Part shown: positions 20,301-29,200 of the stretch, one piece after another
Layout of the letters: every line of letters begins with the position of its first letter
How positions within the stretch are numbered: position 1 is the stretch's first letter
Notes under the pieces: model-generated
What the model was told of the DNA's origin: nothing
Databases searched by the model: none
What the model saw: the letters and a program-made list of their open reading frames with translations, nothing else
From: Lishizhenia tianjinensis
GTDB taxonomy: Bacteria > Bacteroidota > Bacteroidia > Flavobacteriales_D > Crocinitomicaceae
Assembly (NCBI GenBank): GCA_945863425.1
Contig: CAMBBW010000007.1
Coordinates: forward strand, 1 to 34,529
DNA: 34,529 bases
Direction: 5' to 3'
Translations under genes and position numbers: made by a program

Positions 20301-21210
20301 TATTAGCACCATCTTCTTTATGAAGAATAACTGCCTTCGCACCTGAATCCATAATAGCTTCAATATGCTCTTCTTTCAAAATTGTTTCTCGATCCAATAA
20401 AACTTCATTACGTTCAATGGAAACAACTTCACCAGTATCTTCATCTACAAAATCCTCAATCCATGTTTTTAAAACTCTAGCTGCCAATCGACGATCGATA
20501 AGTTTTTTCGCATTTGCTTTATTCACTTTTACCTCATCTGCCAAACCAAATATCTCAAGGATATCTTTATCAGCTTCATAACCAATAGCTCTTAATAACG
20601 TAGTTACTGGTAATTTCTTTTTACGATCAATGTACGCATACATTACGCCATTGATATCTGTAGCGAATTCGATCCAAGATCCTTTGAAAGGAATTATTCG
20701 CGCAGAATATAATTTTGTTCCATTTGCATGGCGGCTTTGGCCAAAGAAAACACCAGGTGAACGATGTAATTGTGAAACGATAACCCGCTCTGCACCATTA
20801 ATAACAAATGAGCCTTTGGGCGTCATATATGGAATTGTACCAAGATAAACATCTTGTACGATAGTTTCAAAATCTTCGTGTTCAGGATCTGTACAATATA
20901 ACTTTAATTTTGCTTTTAAAGGTACACTGTAGGTAAGACCTCTTTCGATACATTCAGCAATTGTATAACGAGGTGGATCAATAAAATAATCCAGGAACTC
21001 AAGTACAAATTGGTTTCTAGTATCCGTAATTGGAAAATTTTCAGCAAAAACTTTATATAAGCCTTCACTTTCTCTATTTTCTGGAGTAGTTTCTAACTGA
21101 AAAAACTCTTGAAAAGATTTCAATTGAATTTCTAAAAAATCAGGATATTCAAACTGATTTTTACTTGATGCAAAACTGATCCTTTCAGTTGTATTTTTTT
21201 GTGTTGCCAA
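17398..21210 (-). CDS. rpoB: DNA-directed RNA polymerase subunit beta
   Basis: The 1270-aa beta subunit is complete. The rifampicin-binding region near residues 470-540 reads [27 protein letters not shown] and [14 protein letters not shown], with the usual Asp, His and Ser at the classic resistance positions. Further landmarks are [26 protein letters not shown]-like dispensable-region sequence ([13 protein letters not shown]), [14 protein letters not shown] and the C-terminal [24 protein letters not shown]. It is separated from rplL by about 110 bp containing a terminator-like hairpin, the longest gap inside the operon, and is followed by rpoC after 26 bp. Confidence 0.99.
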   Translation of the reverse strand: MATQKNTTERISFASSKNQFEYPDFLEIQLKSFQEFFQLETTPENRESEGLYKVFAENFPITDTRNQFVLEFLDYFIDPPRYTIAECIERGLTYSVPLKAKLKLYCTDPEHEDFETIVQDVYLGTIPYMTPKGSFVINGAERVIVSQLHRSPGVFFGQSRHANGTKLYSARIIPFKGSWIEFATDINGVMYAYIDRKKKLPVTTLLRAIGYEADKDILEIFGLADEVKVNKANAKKLIDRRLAARVLKTWIEDFVDEDTGEVVSIERNEVLLDRETILKEEHIEAIMDSGAKAVILHKEDGANIDFTIIYNTLQKDTSNSEKEAIEHIYRQLRNAEPPDYETAKNVFEKLFFSDTRYDLGEVGRFRMNKKLKTDQSEESRVLTKKDIISIIQYLIELINSKADVDDIDHLSNRRVRTVGEQLYAQFGVGLARMARTIRERMNVRDNEVFTPIDLINAKTLSSVINSFFGTNQLSQFMDQTNPLSEVTHKRRLSALGPGGLSRERAGFEVRDVHYTHYGRLCTIETPEGPNIGLISSLCVFAKVNKLGFIETPYREVENGKVQMAKQPIYFAAEEEDEKMIAQANVQMDDKGALLSDLVKARFEGDFPLVEPKKINLIDVGANQIASIAASSIPFLEHDDANRALMGSNMQRQAVPLLRPNSPIVGTGIERLVARDSRVLINAEGTGVVEYVDANQITIRYDWTDADKLVSFESEVITYNLIKFMKTNQSTCINLKPIVSKGDRVSKGQVLCEGYATQQGELALGQNLKVAFMPWKGYNFEDAIVISERVVRDDIFTSIHIDEYSLEVRDTKRGMEELTSDIPNVSEEATKDLDENGLIRIGAEIKEGDILIGKITPKGETDPSPEEKLLRAIFGDKAGDVKDASLKAGPSLRGVVINKKLFSRAIKDRKTKSQDKPALDQLESEYQIELAKLKDQLVDKLILILGEHKTSGVFNNYKEEIIKKGTKFNQKNLLSIDYTIVNPLHWTAEQDVNQLVIRLLHNFNIKANDLLGIYKRKKFHISVGDELPAGIVKLAKVYVAKKRKLKVGDKMAGRHGNKGIVANIVRQEDMPFLEDGTPVDIVLNPLGVPSRMNLGQIYETVLGWAGEKLGVKFATPIFDGATPQEINELTDKAGVPRSGKTYLYDGGTGEKFHQPATVGIIYMLKLSHMVDDKMHARSIGPYSLITQQPLGGKAQFGGQRFGEMEVWAIEAYGAANILQEILTVKSDDVVGRAKAYEAIVKGDNIPEPGIPESFNVLLHELRGLCLNISLD

Positions 21211-21263
21211 GGTTCAACAGTTTTAATTTATAAAAAACAAGATACGCTAAAAAAGATGACTTT

Positions 21264-21310
21264 AAAAACAGAACAAGGCATCCCGAAATCGGGACGCCTG
21301 ACCTGTTTTT
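21264..21310 (-). terminator. Terminator-like hairpin (attenuator) between rplL and rpoB
   Basis: On the minus strand AGGCGTCCCG-ATTT-CGGGATGCCT forms a 10-bp GC-rich stem with one G-T pair. It is flanked by AAAAACAG and CTGTTTTT, which can pair as an outer stem and also give a terminal T run. It starts about 11 bp after the rplL stop. As rpoB and rpoC downstream have no other obvious promoter, I read it as a partial terminator that lowers polymerase-subunit transcription relative to ribosomal proteins, as the rplL-rpoB attenuator does in E. coli. That role is inference. Confidence 0.8.
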
Positions 21311-21321
21311 ATTTAATGAAA

Positions 21322-21699
21322 TTATTTAACTTCAACTTCAGCACCAGCCTCTTCAAGAGACTTTTTAAGTCCTTCCGCTTCGTCTTTAGAAACTCCTTCT
21401 TTCAAAGTTGTTGGAGCGCTATCAACTAAATCTTTAGACTCTTTCAAACCGTTTCCAGTTAATTCTTTTACTAATTTAACTACAGCAAGTTTATTAGGTC
21501 CACAAGCTTTAAGGATAACATCGAATTCAGTTTTTTCAACAGCTTCTTCACCAGCACCTGCAGCAGATCCTGCCATCATTACTGGAGCAGCAGCAGCTGG
21601 CTCAATTCCATACTCATCTTTAAGGACAGCAGCTAATTCATTTACTTCCTTTACCGTTAAATTTACAAGCGTTTCCGCTATTTGCTTTACATCAGCCAT
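21322..21699 (-). CDS. rplL: 50S ribosomal protein L7/L12
   Basis: A 125-aa stalk protein that recruits translation GTPases. The N-terminal dimerisation helices ([21 protein letters not shown]) are followed by an Ala/Gly/Met-rich hinge ([18 protein letters not shown]) and the C-terminal domain with [41 protein letters not shown] and [18 protein letters not shown]. It sits 32 bp after rplJ, whose product anchors L7/L12 dimers, and is followed by a terminator-like hairpin before rpoB. Confidence 0.99.
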   Translation of the reverse strand: MADVKQIAETLVNLTVKEVNELAAVLKDEYGIEPAAAAPVMMAGSAAGAGEEAVEKTEFDVILKACGPNKLAVVKLVKELTGNGLKESKDLVDSAPTTLKEGVSKDEAEGLKKSLEEAGAEVEVK

Positions 21700-21731
21700 T
21701 TTGATTTGATTTTAAAAACGTTTTACACTAA

Positions 21732-22250
21732 TTATTTTTCTTCTAAAGTTTTAAGAATTCCAGCGATTTTAGCACCAGAACCTTTAAGGCCAGAAATAAC
21801 ATTTTTGATAGGACTTTGCAACAATCCAATAATATCTCCAACAAGTTCTTCTCTGCTTTTCAACGACTCCAATACTGTTAATTGATCGTCACCTATAAAA
21901 ATCGCTTCATCAATATAAGCTCCTTTTAATACAGGTTTAGTACCTTTTTTTCGAAATTCTTGAATTAATTTTGCTGGGGCATTTCCAACTTCACTAAACA
22001 TGATAGATGTACCACCTTTCAGGGTCTCTTTCAAGTTACCAAAATCTTTACCCTCAACACGATCCATAGCTTTTTCTAAAAGAGCATTCTTTACAACTCT
22101 CAAACGAATGTTGGTTTGGAAACATCTTCTTCGTATAGCATTGATTGTGTCTACTGTCAATTCTGCTGTATCGGCAATATAGAATACACTAGCTGCTTTA
22201 ATTTCAGCTGCTAACTCATCTATGTAATTTGATTTTTCTTCTCTTGTCAT
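21732..22250 (-). CDS. rplJ: 50S ribosomal protein L10
   Basis: A 172-aa protein that forms the base of the ribosomal stalk and binds L7/L12 through its C-terminal helix. Recognisable L10 features are the N-terminal TREEKSNYIDELAAEIK helix, FYIADTAELTVDTINAIRR, RLRVVKNALLEKAM and a final KGSGAKIAGILKTLEEK helix. It begins only 12 bp after rplA. In E. coli the L10-L12 complex represses its own mRNA from a long leader; here the short gap leaves no room for a comparable leader, so control must differ or act inside rplA. Confidence 0.98.
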   Translation of the reverse strand: MTREEKSNYIDELAAEIKAASVFYIADTAELTVDTINAIRRRCFQTNIRLRVVKNALLEKAMDRVEGKDFGNLKETLKGGTSIMFSEVGNAPAKLIQEFRKKGTKPVLKGAYIDEAIFIGDDQLTVLESLKSREELVGDIIGLLQSPIKNVISGLKGSGAKIAGILKTLEEK

Positions 22251-22262
22251 TTTTTTTTAAAT

Positions 22263-22958
22263 TTAAGCATTGACAGATTTTGAATCAATTAGAATACCTG
22301 GACTCATAGTTGCAGACAAGTAAATACTCTTAATGTAAGTACCCTTAGCAGCAGATGGTTTCATTTTGATTAAAGTTTGAATAATTTCACTTGCGTTATC
22401 ACGAATTTGTTCTCCACCGAAACTAGTTTTACCTATTCCAGCATGTACAATTCCGTATTTATCCACACGAAAATCAATTTTACCTGCTTTAACCTCTTGA
22501 ACCGCCTTTCCTATGTCCATAGTAACTGTTCCTGTTTTTGGATTTGGCATTAAACCACGTGGCCCGAGAATTCGACCAAGTGCACCAACTTTACCCATAA
22601 CAGATGGCATTGTAATTATAACATCGATATCGGTCCAGCCACCTTTGATTTTTTCGATATAATCATCTAAACCAACGTGATCAGCACCTGATGCCGTAGC
22701 TTCTGCTTCTTTGTCTGGAGTACATAACACCAAAACACGAACATCTTTACCTGTACCATGAGGCAAGGCAACTGTTCCACGAACCATTTGATTTGCTTTT
22801 CGAGGATCAACTCCTAAACGAACAGCAATATCAACTGAAGCATCAAATCGAGTGGTAGAAACTTCCTTAATTAAATTACAAGCATCACTTAAGGAATACG
22901 TTTTAGAGAAATCGTATTTCGCCAAAACCTCTTTGCGTTTTTTTGGAATCCTTTTCAT
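22263..22958 (-). CDS. rplA: 50S ribosomal protein L1
   Basis: The 231-aa L1 protein shows the family core: [55 protein letters not shown] (the L1 signature), [29 protein letters not shown] and [18 protein letters not shown]1 binds 23S rRNA at the E-site side and is the usual autoregulator of the L11-L1 mRNA. It starts 8 bp after rplK. A structured leader before rplK (23429-23480) is a candidate target. Confidence 0.99.
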   Translation of the reverse strand: MKRIPKKRKEVLAKYDFSKTYSLSDACNLIKEVSTTRFDASVDIAVRLGVDPRKANQMVRGTVALPHGTGKDVRVLVLCTPDKEAEATASGADHVGLDDYIEKIKGGWTDIDVIITMPSVMGKVGALGRILGPRGLMPNPKTGTVTMDIGKAVQEVKAGKIDFRVDKYGIVHAGIGKTSFGGEQIRDNASEIIQTLIKMKPSAAKGTYIKSIYLSATMSPGILIDSKSVNA

Positions 22959-22966
22959 AACTTGTA

Positions 22967-23413
22967 TTATTTAGATTTTGGAGCTTCACCCCCTTTAACA
23001 GTGACACCCATACTTCTCGCTGTACCAGCAACCATTTTCATGGCTGAATCAACCGTAAAGCAATTCAAATCTGGAAGTTTATCTTCGGCAATTGCACGAA
23101 TTTGATCCCAAGAAATTGAACCAACCTTAACTCGATTTGGTTCAGCAGAACCCTTTTTTATTTTAGTATGCTCTACAATCTGGATAGCTGCAGGAGGCGT
23201 TTTTAAAATAAAATCGAAAGATTTGTCACCATAAACTGTGATAACTACCGGAACAACCTTTCCTTGTTTATCTTGGGTTCTTGCATTAAACTGTTTGCAA
23301 AACTCCATGATATTCACCCCTTTCGCACCCAATGCAGGTCCAATCGGAGGTGAAGGATTGGCTACTCCTCCTTTAATTTGCAGCTTGATTAGCGCTGCGA
23401 CTTCTTTTGCCAT
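22967..23413 (-). CDS. rplK: 50S ribosomal protein L11
   Basis: A 148-aa protein of the GTPase-associated centre. Clear motifs are [21 protein letters not shown] near the N-terminus (with the usual proline-rich loop), [28 protein letters not shown], and the C-terminal signature [13 protein letters not shown]. Length and sequence are ordinary. It is preceded by a 79-bp gap from nusG with a possible regulatory hairpin and followed after 8 bp by rplA. Confidence 0.99.
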   Translation of the reverse strand: MAKEVAALIKLQIKGGVANPSPPIGPALGAKGVNIMEFCKQFNARTQDKQGKVVPVVITVYGDKSFDFILKTPPAAIQIVEHTKIKKGSAEPNRVKVGSISWDQIRAIAEDKLPDLNCFTVDSAMKMVAGTARSMGVTVKGGEAPKSK

Positions 23414-23428
23414 TTTACTATAATTTAT

Positions 23429-23480
23429 GTAGTCAAACGTGAATCTGATCGGGAAGCTTTAATCGACTCTTCACTCCTAC
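23429..23480 (-). promoter_or_regulatory. Possible L1-type structured leader before rplK
   Basis: In the nusG-rplK gap the minus strand reads GTAG-GA-GTGAA ... TTCAC-GTTTGA-CTAC. Two short helices (GTAG/CTAC and GTGAA/TTCAC) enclose an asymmetric internal loop (GA against GTTTGA). L1 targets in rRNA and in L11-L1 mRNAs have this kind of layout, two helices around an uneven loop, so autoregulation by L1 is plausible. The helices are short and no comparative support is available here. Confidence 0.4.
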
Positions 23481-23492
23481 GGTTAATACAAA

Positions 23493-24044
23493 TTAAACTT
23501 CTTTTTCAACTTGCATATAGCTAAGCTCAAGTAGGTTTTTCCTACCAAAAATCTTAACCATAACTTTTAATTTTTTCTTATCTTCATTAATTTCGTCTAT
23601 AACACCACTGAAGTTATTAAATGGTCCATCGATAACCTTAACGGATTCACCAATAGTGAAAGGGATTTTCATTTCCTCTTCATTTTCAGAAAGTTCGTCT
23701 ACTTTACCCAATATACGATTCACTTCCGAAAGCCTCATGGGCACAGGACTTCCGCCTTTTTCGGCACCTAAAAAACCAATTACATTCGTTATATTTTTTA
23801 TAACATGGGCTACCTCACCAACAAGAGCCGCTTCAATTAAGACATATCCAGGTAAGTAAGCTCTTTCTTTTGAAATTTTCTTTCCATTACGAATTTGAAA
23901 TACTTTTTCAGTTGGAATAAGTACTTGAGAAACATAATCATTCAAATTATGTCTATTTATTTCTAATTCAAGATATTCTTTTACCTTTTTTTCCTTTCCA
24001 CTCACAGAGCGAACTACATACCAACGTTTTTTTATTTCTTCCAT
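23493..24044 (-). CDS. nusG: Transcription termination/antitermination factor NusG
   Basis: A 183-aa NusG with the NGN domain (about 5-115: KRWYVVRSVSGKEKKVKEYLE, ERAYLPGYVLIEAAL, VIGFLGAEKGGSPVPM) and a C-terminal KOW domain (about 128-180: FTIGESVKVIDGPFNNFSGVIDEI, VKIFGRKNLLELSYMQVE). NusG binds RNA polymerase and links it to Rho or to the ribosome. The gene follows secE by 11 bp, the standard bacterial order, and precedes rplK by 79 bp. Confidence 0.98.
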   Translation of the reverse strand: MEEIKKRWYVVRSVSGKEKKVKEYLELEINRHNLNDYVSQVLIPTEKVFQIRNGKKISKERAYLPGYVLIEAALVGEVAHVIKNITNVIGFLGAEKGGSPVPMRLSEVNRILGKVDELSENEEEMKIPFTIGESVKVIDGPFNNFSGVIDEINEDKKKLKVMVKIFGRKNLLELSYMQVEKEV

Positions 24045-24055
24045 TAAATGAGAAA

Positions 24056-24277
24056 TTAAAACATATTATAAATCATCCCGACTAAACCTCTCCAAGTTGA
24101 ACCAGAATCTCCTGTAATACCAAATACAAAATCCATTACGAAAATTGAAATAGAGAAAAGAACTGACGCGACCACAACAACTATTGTGTTACTTTGTAAC
24201 TCTTTCCATGTTGGCCATGATACATTATGCATCATTTCGTTATAAGTTTCAGTAAAATATTCTTTAATTTTCATCAC
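24056..24277 (-). CDS. secE: Preprotein translocase subunit SecE
   Basis: A short 73-aa SecE with an amphipathic N-terminal helix (IKEYFTETYNEMMHNVSWPTW, containing the conserved V-x-W-P segment) and one membrane segment at about residues 32-52 (VVVVASVLFSISIFVMDF). It is the single-span type that clamps SecY. It lies between tRNA-Trp (25 bp upstream) and nusG (11 bp downstream), the normal place. Confidence 0.96.
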   Translation of the reverse strand: MMKIKEYFTETYNEMMHNVSWPTWKELQSNTIVVVVASVLFSISIFVMDFVFGITGDSGSTWRGLVGMIYNMF

Positions 24278-24301
24278 AATTCAATTCGTTAATTCAATTT
24301 G

Positions 24302-24374
24302 CACGGGTGGTAGGATTCGAACCCACGGCCAATGGTTTTGGAGACCACTACTCTACCAGCTGAGCTACACCCGT
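24302..24374 (-). tRNA. trnW: tRNA-Trp (CCA)
   Basis: A 73-nt cloverleaf: acceptor ACGGGTG/CACCCGT, discriminator G, D-arm GCTCAGCTGGTAGAGT, anticodon stem GTGGT/ACCAT with loop CTCCAAA giving anticodon CCA, and T-loop GGTTCGAATCC. The 3' CCA is not encoded. The position between tuf and secE is the usual one in Bacteroidota. Confidence 0.97.
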
Positions 24375-24381
24375 TTGGTTT

Positions 24382-24407
24382 AAAAAGGGGGAATATAAAT
24401 CCCCCCC
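24382..24407 (-). terminator. Terminator-like hairpin between tuf and tRNA-Trp
   Basis: On the minus strand a G run is followed by GGGGGATTTATATTCCCCC and then TTTTT, giving a short G/C stem (5-6 bp) with a 7-9 base AT loop and a T tail. It starts about 25 bp after the tuf stop. Because tRNA-Trp, secE and nusG follow at once on the same strand, it is more likely a partial terminator or RNA-processing signal than a full stop. Confidence 0.65.
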
Positions 24408-24431
24408 TCAACTAGCTAATATGATACTTAA

Positions 24432-25619
24432 TTAAGCGATAATCTCAGTAACCTGACCTGCACCTACTGTTCTACCTCCCTCACGGATGGCAAAACGTAA
24501 ACCTTTATCCATTGCAATCGGAACGATCAATTTCACATTGATAGTAACGTTATCTCCTGGCATAACCATTTCACGACCATCAGTTAAAAATATCTCTCCT
24601 GTTACGTCTGTTGTTCTAAAATAAAACTGTGGACGATATTTATTGTGGAAAGGAGTGTGACGACCACCTTCTTCTTTCTTCAATACATAAATCTCTGCTT
24701 TAAACTCATTATGAGGAGTTGTTGAACCTGCTTTACAGATAACCATTCCACGTTTAATTTGAGTCTTCTCAATACCTCTTAATAAAAGACCAACATTGTC
24801 CCCAGCTTCGCCTCTATCTAAGATTTTGCGGAACATTTCAACTCCAGTTACGGTTGATGTTAGTTTATCATCACCCATACCTAAAATCTCAACAGGGTCT
24901 CCTGAATTGATAATACCAGTTTCTATTCTTCCTGTTGCTACGGTACCACGACCTGTAATCGTAAATACATCTTCAACTGGCATTAGAAAAGGTTTGTCAA
25001 TGTCACGTGGAGGAAGTTCAATATAAGTATCAACTGCTTCCATTAGTTCCTCAATTTTCGCAACCCATTCTGGCTCGCCATTCAATGCACCCAAGGCTGA
25101 ACCTTGAATAACTGGAGCATTATCTCCGTCATATTGATAAAAAGAAAGTAATTCACGTACTTCCATCTCAACCAATTCCAATAGTTCTGGATCATCAACC
25201 ATATCCACTTTGTTCATGAAAACTACCATTCTAGGAACACCAACTTGGCGACCCAAAAGAATGTGCTCACGAGTTTGAGGCATTGGTCCGTCAGTCGCAG
25301 CTACCACCAAAATAGCTCCATCCATTTGCGCAGCTCCAGTAACCATGTTCTTTACGTAATCCGCGTGACCTGGACAGTCTACGTGAGCGTAATGACGATT
25401 AACAGTTGCATACTCAATGTGTGAAGTATTAATAGTAATACCGCGTTCTTTCTCTTCAGGAGCATTATCAATTGAGGAGAAATCACGAACAGCCGCCAAA
25501 CCTTTACTAGCCAAAACGCTAGAGATTGCTGCTGTTAAAGTTGTTTTACCGTGGTCAACGTGACCAATTGTTCCGATGTTTACGTGCGGCTTGGAACGAT
25601 CAAAATTCTCTTTTGCCAT
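24432..25619 (-). CDS. tuf: Translation elongation factor Tu
   Basis: A full-length 395-aa EF-Tu that delivers aminoacyl-tRNA to the ribosome. G-domain motifs are GHVDHGKT (19-26), DCPGH (81-85) and NKVD (136-139); the effector region has [13 protein letters not shown]. Domain 2 carries [13 protein letters not shown] and domain 3 ends with [18 protein letters not shown]. It lies directly after four tRNA genes and before tRNA-Trp, so tRNAs and EF-Tu share a transcript. Confidence 0.99.
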   Translation of the reverse strand: MAKENFDRSKPHVNIGTIGHVDHGKTTLTAAISSVLASKGLAAVRDFSSIDNAPEEKERGITINTSHIEYATVNRHYAHVDCPGHADYVKNMVTGAAQMDGAILVVAATDGPMPQTREHILLGRQVGVPRMVVFMNKVDMVDDPELLELVEMEVRELLSFYQYDGDNAPVIQGSALGALNGEPEWVAKIEELMEAVDTYIELPPRDIDKPFLMPVEDVFTITGRGTVATGRIETGIINSGDPVEILGMGDDKLTSTVTGVEMFRKILDRGEAGDNVGLLLRGIEKTQIKRGMVICKAGSTTPHNEFKAEIYVLKKEEGGRHTPFHNKYRPQFYFRTTDVTGEIFLTDGREMVMPGDNVTINVKLIVPIAMDKGLRFAIREGGRTVGAGQVTEIIA

Positions 25620-25709
25620 TTTTTAAAAATTGTTACGGTTAATAATTTTAGTTAAACCTTTTATATTACAAAGTATCTCAAAGACACTGTTGTTTCATTA
25701 TTACTGTAG

Positions 25710-25781
25710 AGCCAATGACGAGATTTGAACTCGTGACCTCTTCCTTACCAAGGAAGCGCTCTACCCCTGAGCTACACCGGC
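25710..25781 (-). tRNA. trnT: tRNA-Thr (GGT)
   Basis: A 72-nt tRNA: acceptor GCCGGTG/CATTGGC with two G-T pairs, anticodon stem CTTCC/GGAAG with loop TTGGTAA (anticodon GGT), and T-loop AGTTCAAATCT. No encoded CCA. It is the last of four tRNAs before tuf. Confidence 0.96.
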
Positions 25782-25792
25782 AGAAATTATTG

Positions 25793-25865
<73 letters not shown>

Positions 25866-25884
25866 TTTAATAATACTACCTTGG

Positions 25885-25966
25885 TGGGGGTGGATGGACT
25901 CGAACCAACGATACCAAACGGTGACAGATTTACAGTCTGCTGCAATAGCCACTATGCGACACCCCC
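25885..25966 (-). tRNA. trnY: tRNA-Tyr (GTA)
   Basis: An 82-nt class II tRNA with a long variable arm (CACCGTTTGGTATCGT region), acceptor GGGGGTG/CACCCCC, discriminator A, anticodon loop CTGTAAA (anticodon GTA) and T-loop GGTTCGAGTCC. Unlike its neighbours, the DNA reads CCA immediately after the discriminator (bases 25882-25884), either encoded or by chance. Confidence 0.96.
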
Positions 25967-25975
25967 AACACTCTG

Positions 25976-26049
25976 AGCCGATGGAGGGATTCGAACCCCC
26001 GACCAGCTGATTACAAATCAGCTGCTCTGGCCAACTGAGCTACATCGGC
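25976..26049 (-). tRNA. trnT: tRNA-Thr (TGT)
   Basis: A 74-nt tRNA: acceptor GCCGATG/CATCGGC, anticodon stem GCTGA/TCAGC with loop TTTGTAA (anticodon TGT), and T-loop GGTTCGAATCC. It is the first gene of the transcript, about 50 bp downstream of a consensus promoter. Confidence 0.97.
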
Positions 26050-26099
26050 TAGTGTTTTGTTAACGATAAGTTAAAGAACGTACCCCAAATTTCGGATTG

Positions 26100-26129
26100 C
26101 AAATGTATGTCTTTTTTTTTTATCTGCAA
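26100..26129 (-). promoter_or_regulatory. Strong Bacteroidota-type promoter of the tRNA-tuf-rpl-rpo operon
   Basis: On the minus strand TTG is followed after exactly 19 bp by TACATTTG, a perfect fit to the Bacteroidota primary-sigma consensus (TTG, then TAnnTTTG). The spacer includes a run of ten A residues. Transcription would start near 26094, about 45 bp before tRNA-Thr(TGT). It is the best promoter match noticed in the window and suits a heavily expressed operon. Confidence 0.85.
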
Positions 26130-26278
26130 TAACCAATTGCTTTTTTTTCTAAAAAAAACGAAAAACTAATTTTAATATTTGTTAGGTTATTCTTTTCAAA
26201 GGTTAATCGTGCTTACAAATTGTTTGAATTTATCTTTTATAGGTTAAAAATGATTACCTTCAATTTTCAATTTATTTT

Positions 26279-29200
26279 ATGAAACAGTTTTTCATTTTTT
26301 TCTTCCTATTCAAGTACGTTGTTATATCGGCGCAGTCATTTCCATCTGACAAACAAAAATTCATTAAACATCTTAATGACCTTTATGCTGATAATGAATC
26401 AGATAAAGTAAAAAAATTTCCAGATGATTTGTTGAAGGACAATCTCTTAAAAAATGGAAAAATTGACGATGCAACTTTTACGCAAATTGTCAACACCTGC
26501 AACTCTATGCAAGAAAACGCATTGAAATCATATCCAGATATCTTTAATTATTTGTATTCATACAACCATTTATTATCTAAAGAAACAAGTTCTGACCAGT
26601 TGGAGAATTGGCATGATGTAATCGATCAATTAATATCAACTAAGAATAAGACAACTGATGACTTTCTGAAATTTTCTCTTCAGTTTTTTTTATACGGTAA
26701 ATTATCCGACGCTGCCAATTCAAAATGGTTTTATACGAATGGGGATTTTTCCTTCGAAATAGGTACATCTGTCAATGTTCGGTTGGAAAACGGGAATCTA
26801 CGATGCTTACTTTCAGAAAAATCATCCGGTTCAAATGCAACAGACAGTATTGTAATTCATGAGACAAATGGCAACTTCAACTTATCAACGAAAAAATGGG
26901 TAGGTTCAGGTGGTAATATAAATTGGACGAAAACAGGTGTTGATCAAAAGAAAATGTTTGCTACCCTCAATAGTCTCTATACAATCAATACAAAAGGATC
27001 CGAAATTAAATTAGATTCTGTTCAATTAACGGCTCCTTACTTCCAGAATCCGGTATTTGGTACAATTGAGGACCGAACTTCGACGTATTTAAGAGATGTT
27101 GATCGAATCTACCCTCGTTTTTATTCTTATACCAAAGAAGAAAAGGTTTTAAATATAATGGATGGAATTGATTATTTGGGTGGTTTTTTAATTGAGGGAG
27201 AAAAACTCATTGGGAAAGGAGACAATGAACATCCCGCTCAAGTTATTATTAAAAAAAATAAAAGCCCATTCATCATAGCAACAGCTGATGTTTTTCAATT
27301 TACAATTAATTCCATACAATCCAATCAAACAGCTATTAAGATTTTAATTGGTAAGGATTCCATTTCACATAATTCGATTAATTTCAATTATAATAATTCA
27401 ACCAAGGAAATTGAAATTGCGCGACCTTTAAAGGGAAGGGGTTTTGCTCCGTTTGAAGATTCATATCATCAACTGGATATTCATGCTCAACGAATTTTAT
27501 ACGCAATTGGAACAAATGAAATTCGATTCACCTATGATTATGGAGCACCAATTGATTTGCGTAATGCAAAATTTGAATCGAAAGATTATTTTGATGAAAA
27601 ACTTTTTGAATCATTTAAAGGTATGGATGCGGTAAACCCATTAACACTAGCCGCAAAATATGCTATTGATAAAAACACGAAAGTATTTACGGAGGGAGAA
27701 TTTGCAAGTGGAATCAATAAATTCATTACTCAATGCAAACCATTAATACTCGAAATGGCTGTACATGGATTTATTCAATATAATGTGGAAAAGAAATCAG
27801 TCGAAGTAAATGATAAACTTTTTAAATACGTCGACTATAAATCTGGTAATCGAGATTTTGACAACCTAAGTTTCACCAGTGATTTGTCTCCACAATTAAA
27901 AAACTTTTCTGAACAGGAACTCGAAGCAATCAAATCAGATTCAAATCTTCTATCTGATTATTCTCAAATGCTATCCAATGATAATCGAAGAAAAAAGTTG
28001 CCTTTTTATGCCATTTTAGACCTAAATACATCTCACTTAATAATTGACGGAGTTGATTATTTGACACTAGCGGTAAACCAACCAACTTATGTTTCACCGA
28101 CAGATTTGCAATTAACAATCAAAGCTAATCGCAATTTTTCTTTCAATGGAATTATTCATTCAGGAAAAATGGCTATCACGTCTGAAATTGGTGAATACAA
28201 TTATCTAACAAATTCGTTTCAGATTAAGAACGCAAAAAAAGTTTCCTTAACCGTTAGACCATTTACAGAAAAGGAAAAAAATGGTGAGCCGATACAAATG
28301 ATTTCGGAGTTATCTAATGTAACCGGAATACTTAGCGTTGATGACGTAAACAATAGATCAGGTAAGAACAAGCTGTTCTCGGATTATCCCAAATTATCAC
28401 TCAGCAAACCTTGTACTATATTCTACAACAATCTATTAAATGGGGCATATGATTCCACTCGATTTTATGTAAGCATTGATCCATTTGAATTAGACAGTTT
28501 GGATAACTTTAATGAAAAATCACTTGTATTAAAAGGTGAGTTAACATCAGCTGGAATTTTCCCAAAAATAAAAGAGAACATTCGAATAATGGATGATTAT
28601 TCGTTTGGTTTTTCCACACAAGCTCCTGAAAATGGCTACAAATTTTACGAAGGGAATACAAATTACAAAAATAAAATCATTCTTTCCGGAAATGGACTAC
28701 AAGGCGCAGGAACTATCCAATTCCTTCAAGCATCTGCGGAATCAAATCGCTTAACTTTTTTACCCGACTCAACAATAGGAATTGCAAAATTCATAAACAA
28801 TCCATCAGAAGAAAAAATGCAGCTTCCAGACGTATACAATGACCGTGCTTTTATTTGTTACTTACCCAAAATTAGAATACTCAAAGCATCTTCAACAAAT
28901 GAAAATCCAATGCGGTTATTCAACAATGAAGCTCATTTAGGGGGTACATTAGTTTTTTCAGAGGCTGGTATGACTGGGAATGGAGAAATGGGATTTAAAA
29001 CAGCTTCAATGAATTCCAAATATTATCGCTTTAATAGATGGGAAATATTAGCAGATACCTCGAGTTTCTTTCTAAAAAACAGTTTCAGAGAACAAGGAGA
29101 AGACCCATTAGCATTAAAAGCGGATGGCGTAACTGCAAAGATTAGTTTTAAAACAAGAAAAGGAGAGTTTAATGCATCCAAAACGAAACAAATTGAATTT

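Noticed and set aside
26130-26278. Plus-strand promoter for the 1535-aa gene
   Set aside because: TTTG elements occur but none has a TAnnTTTG-like box at 19-21 bp, so I do not call one.
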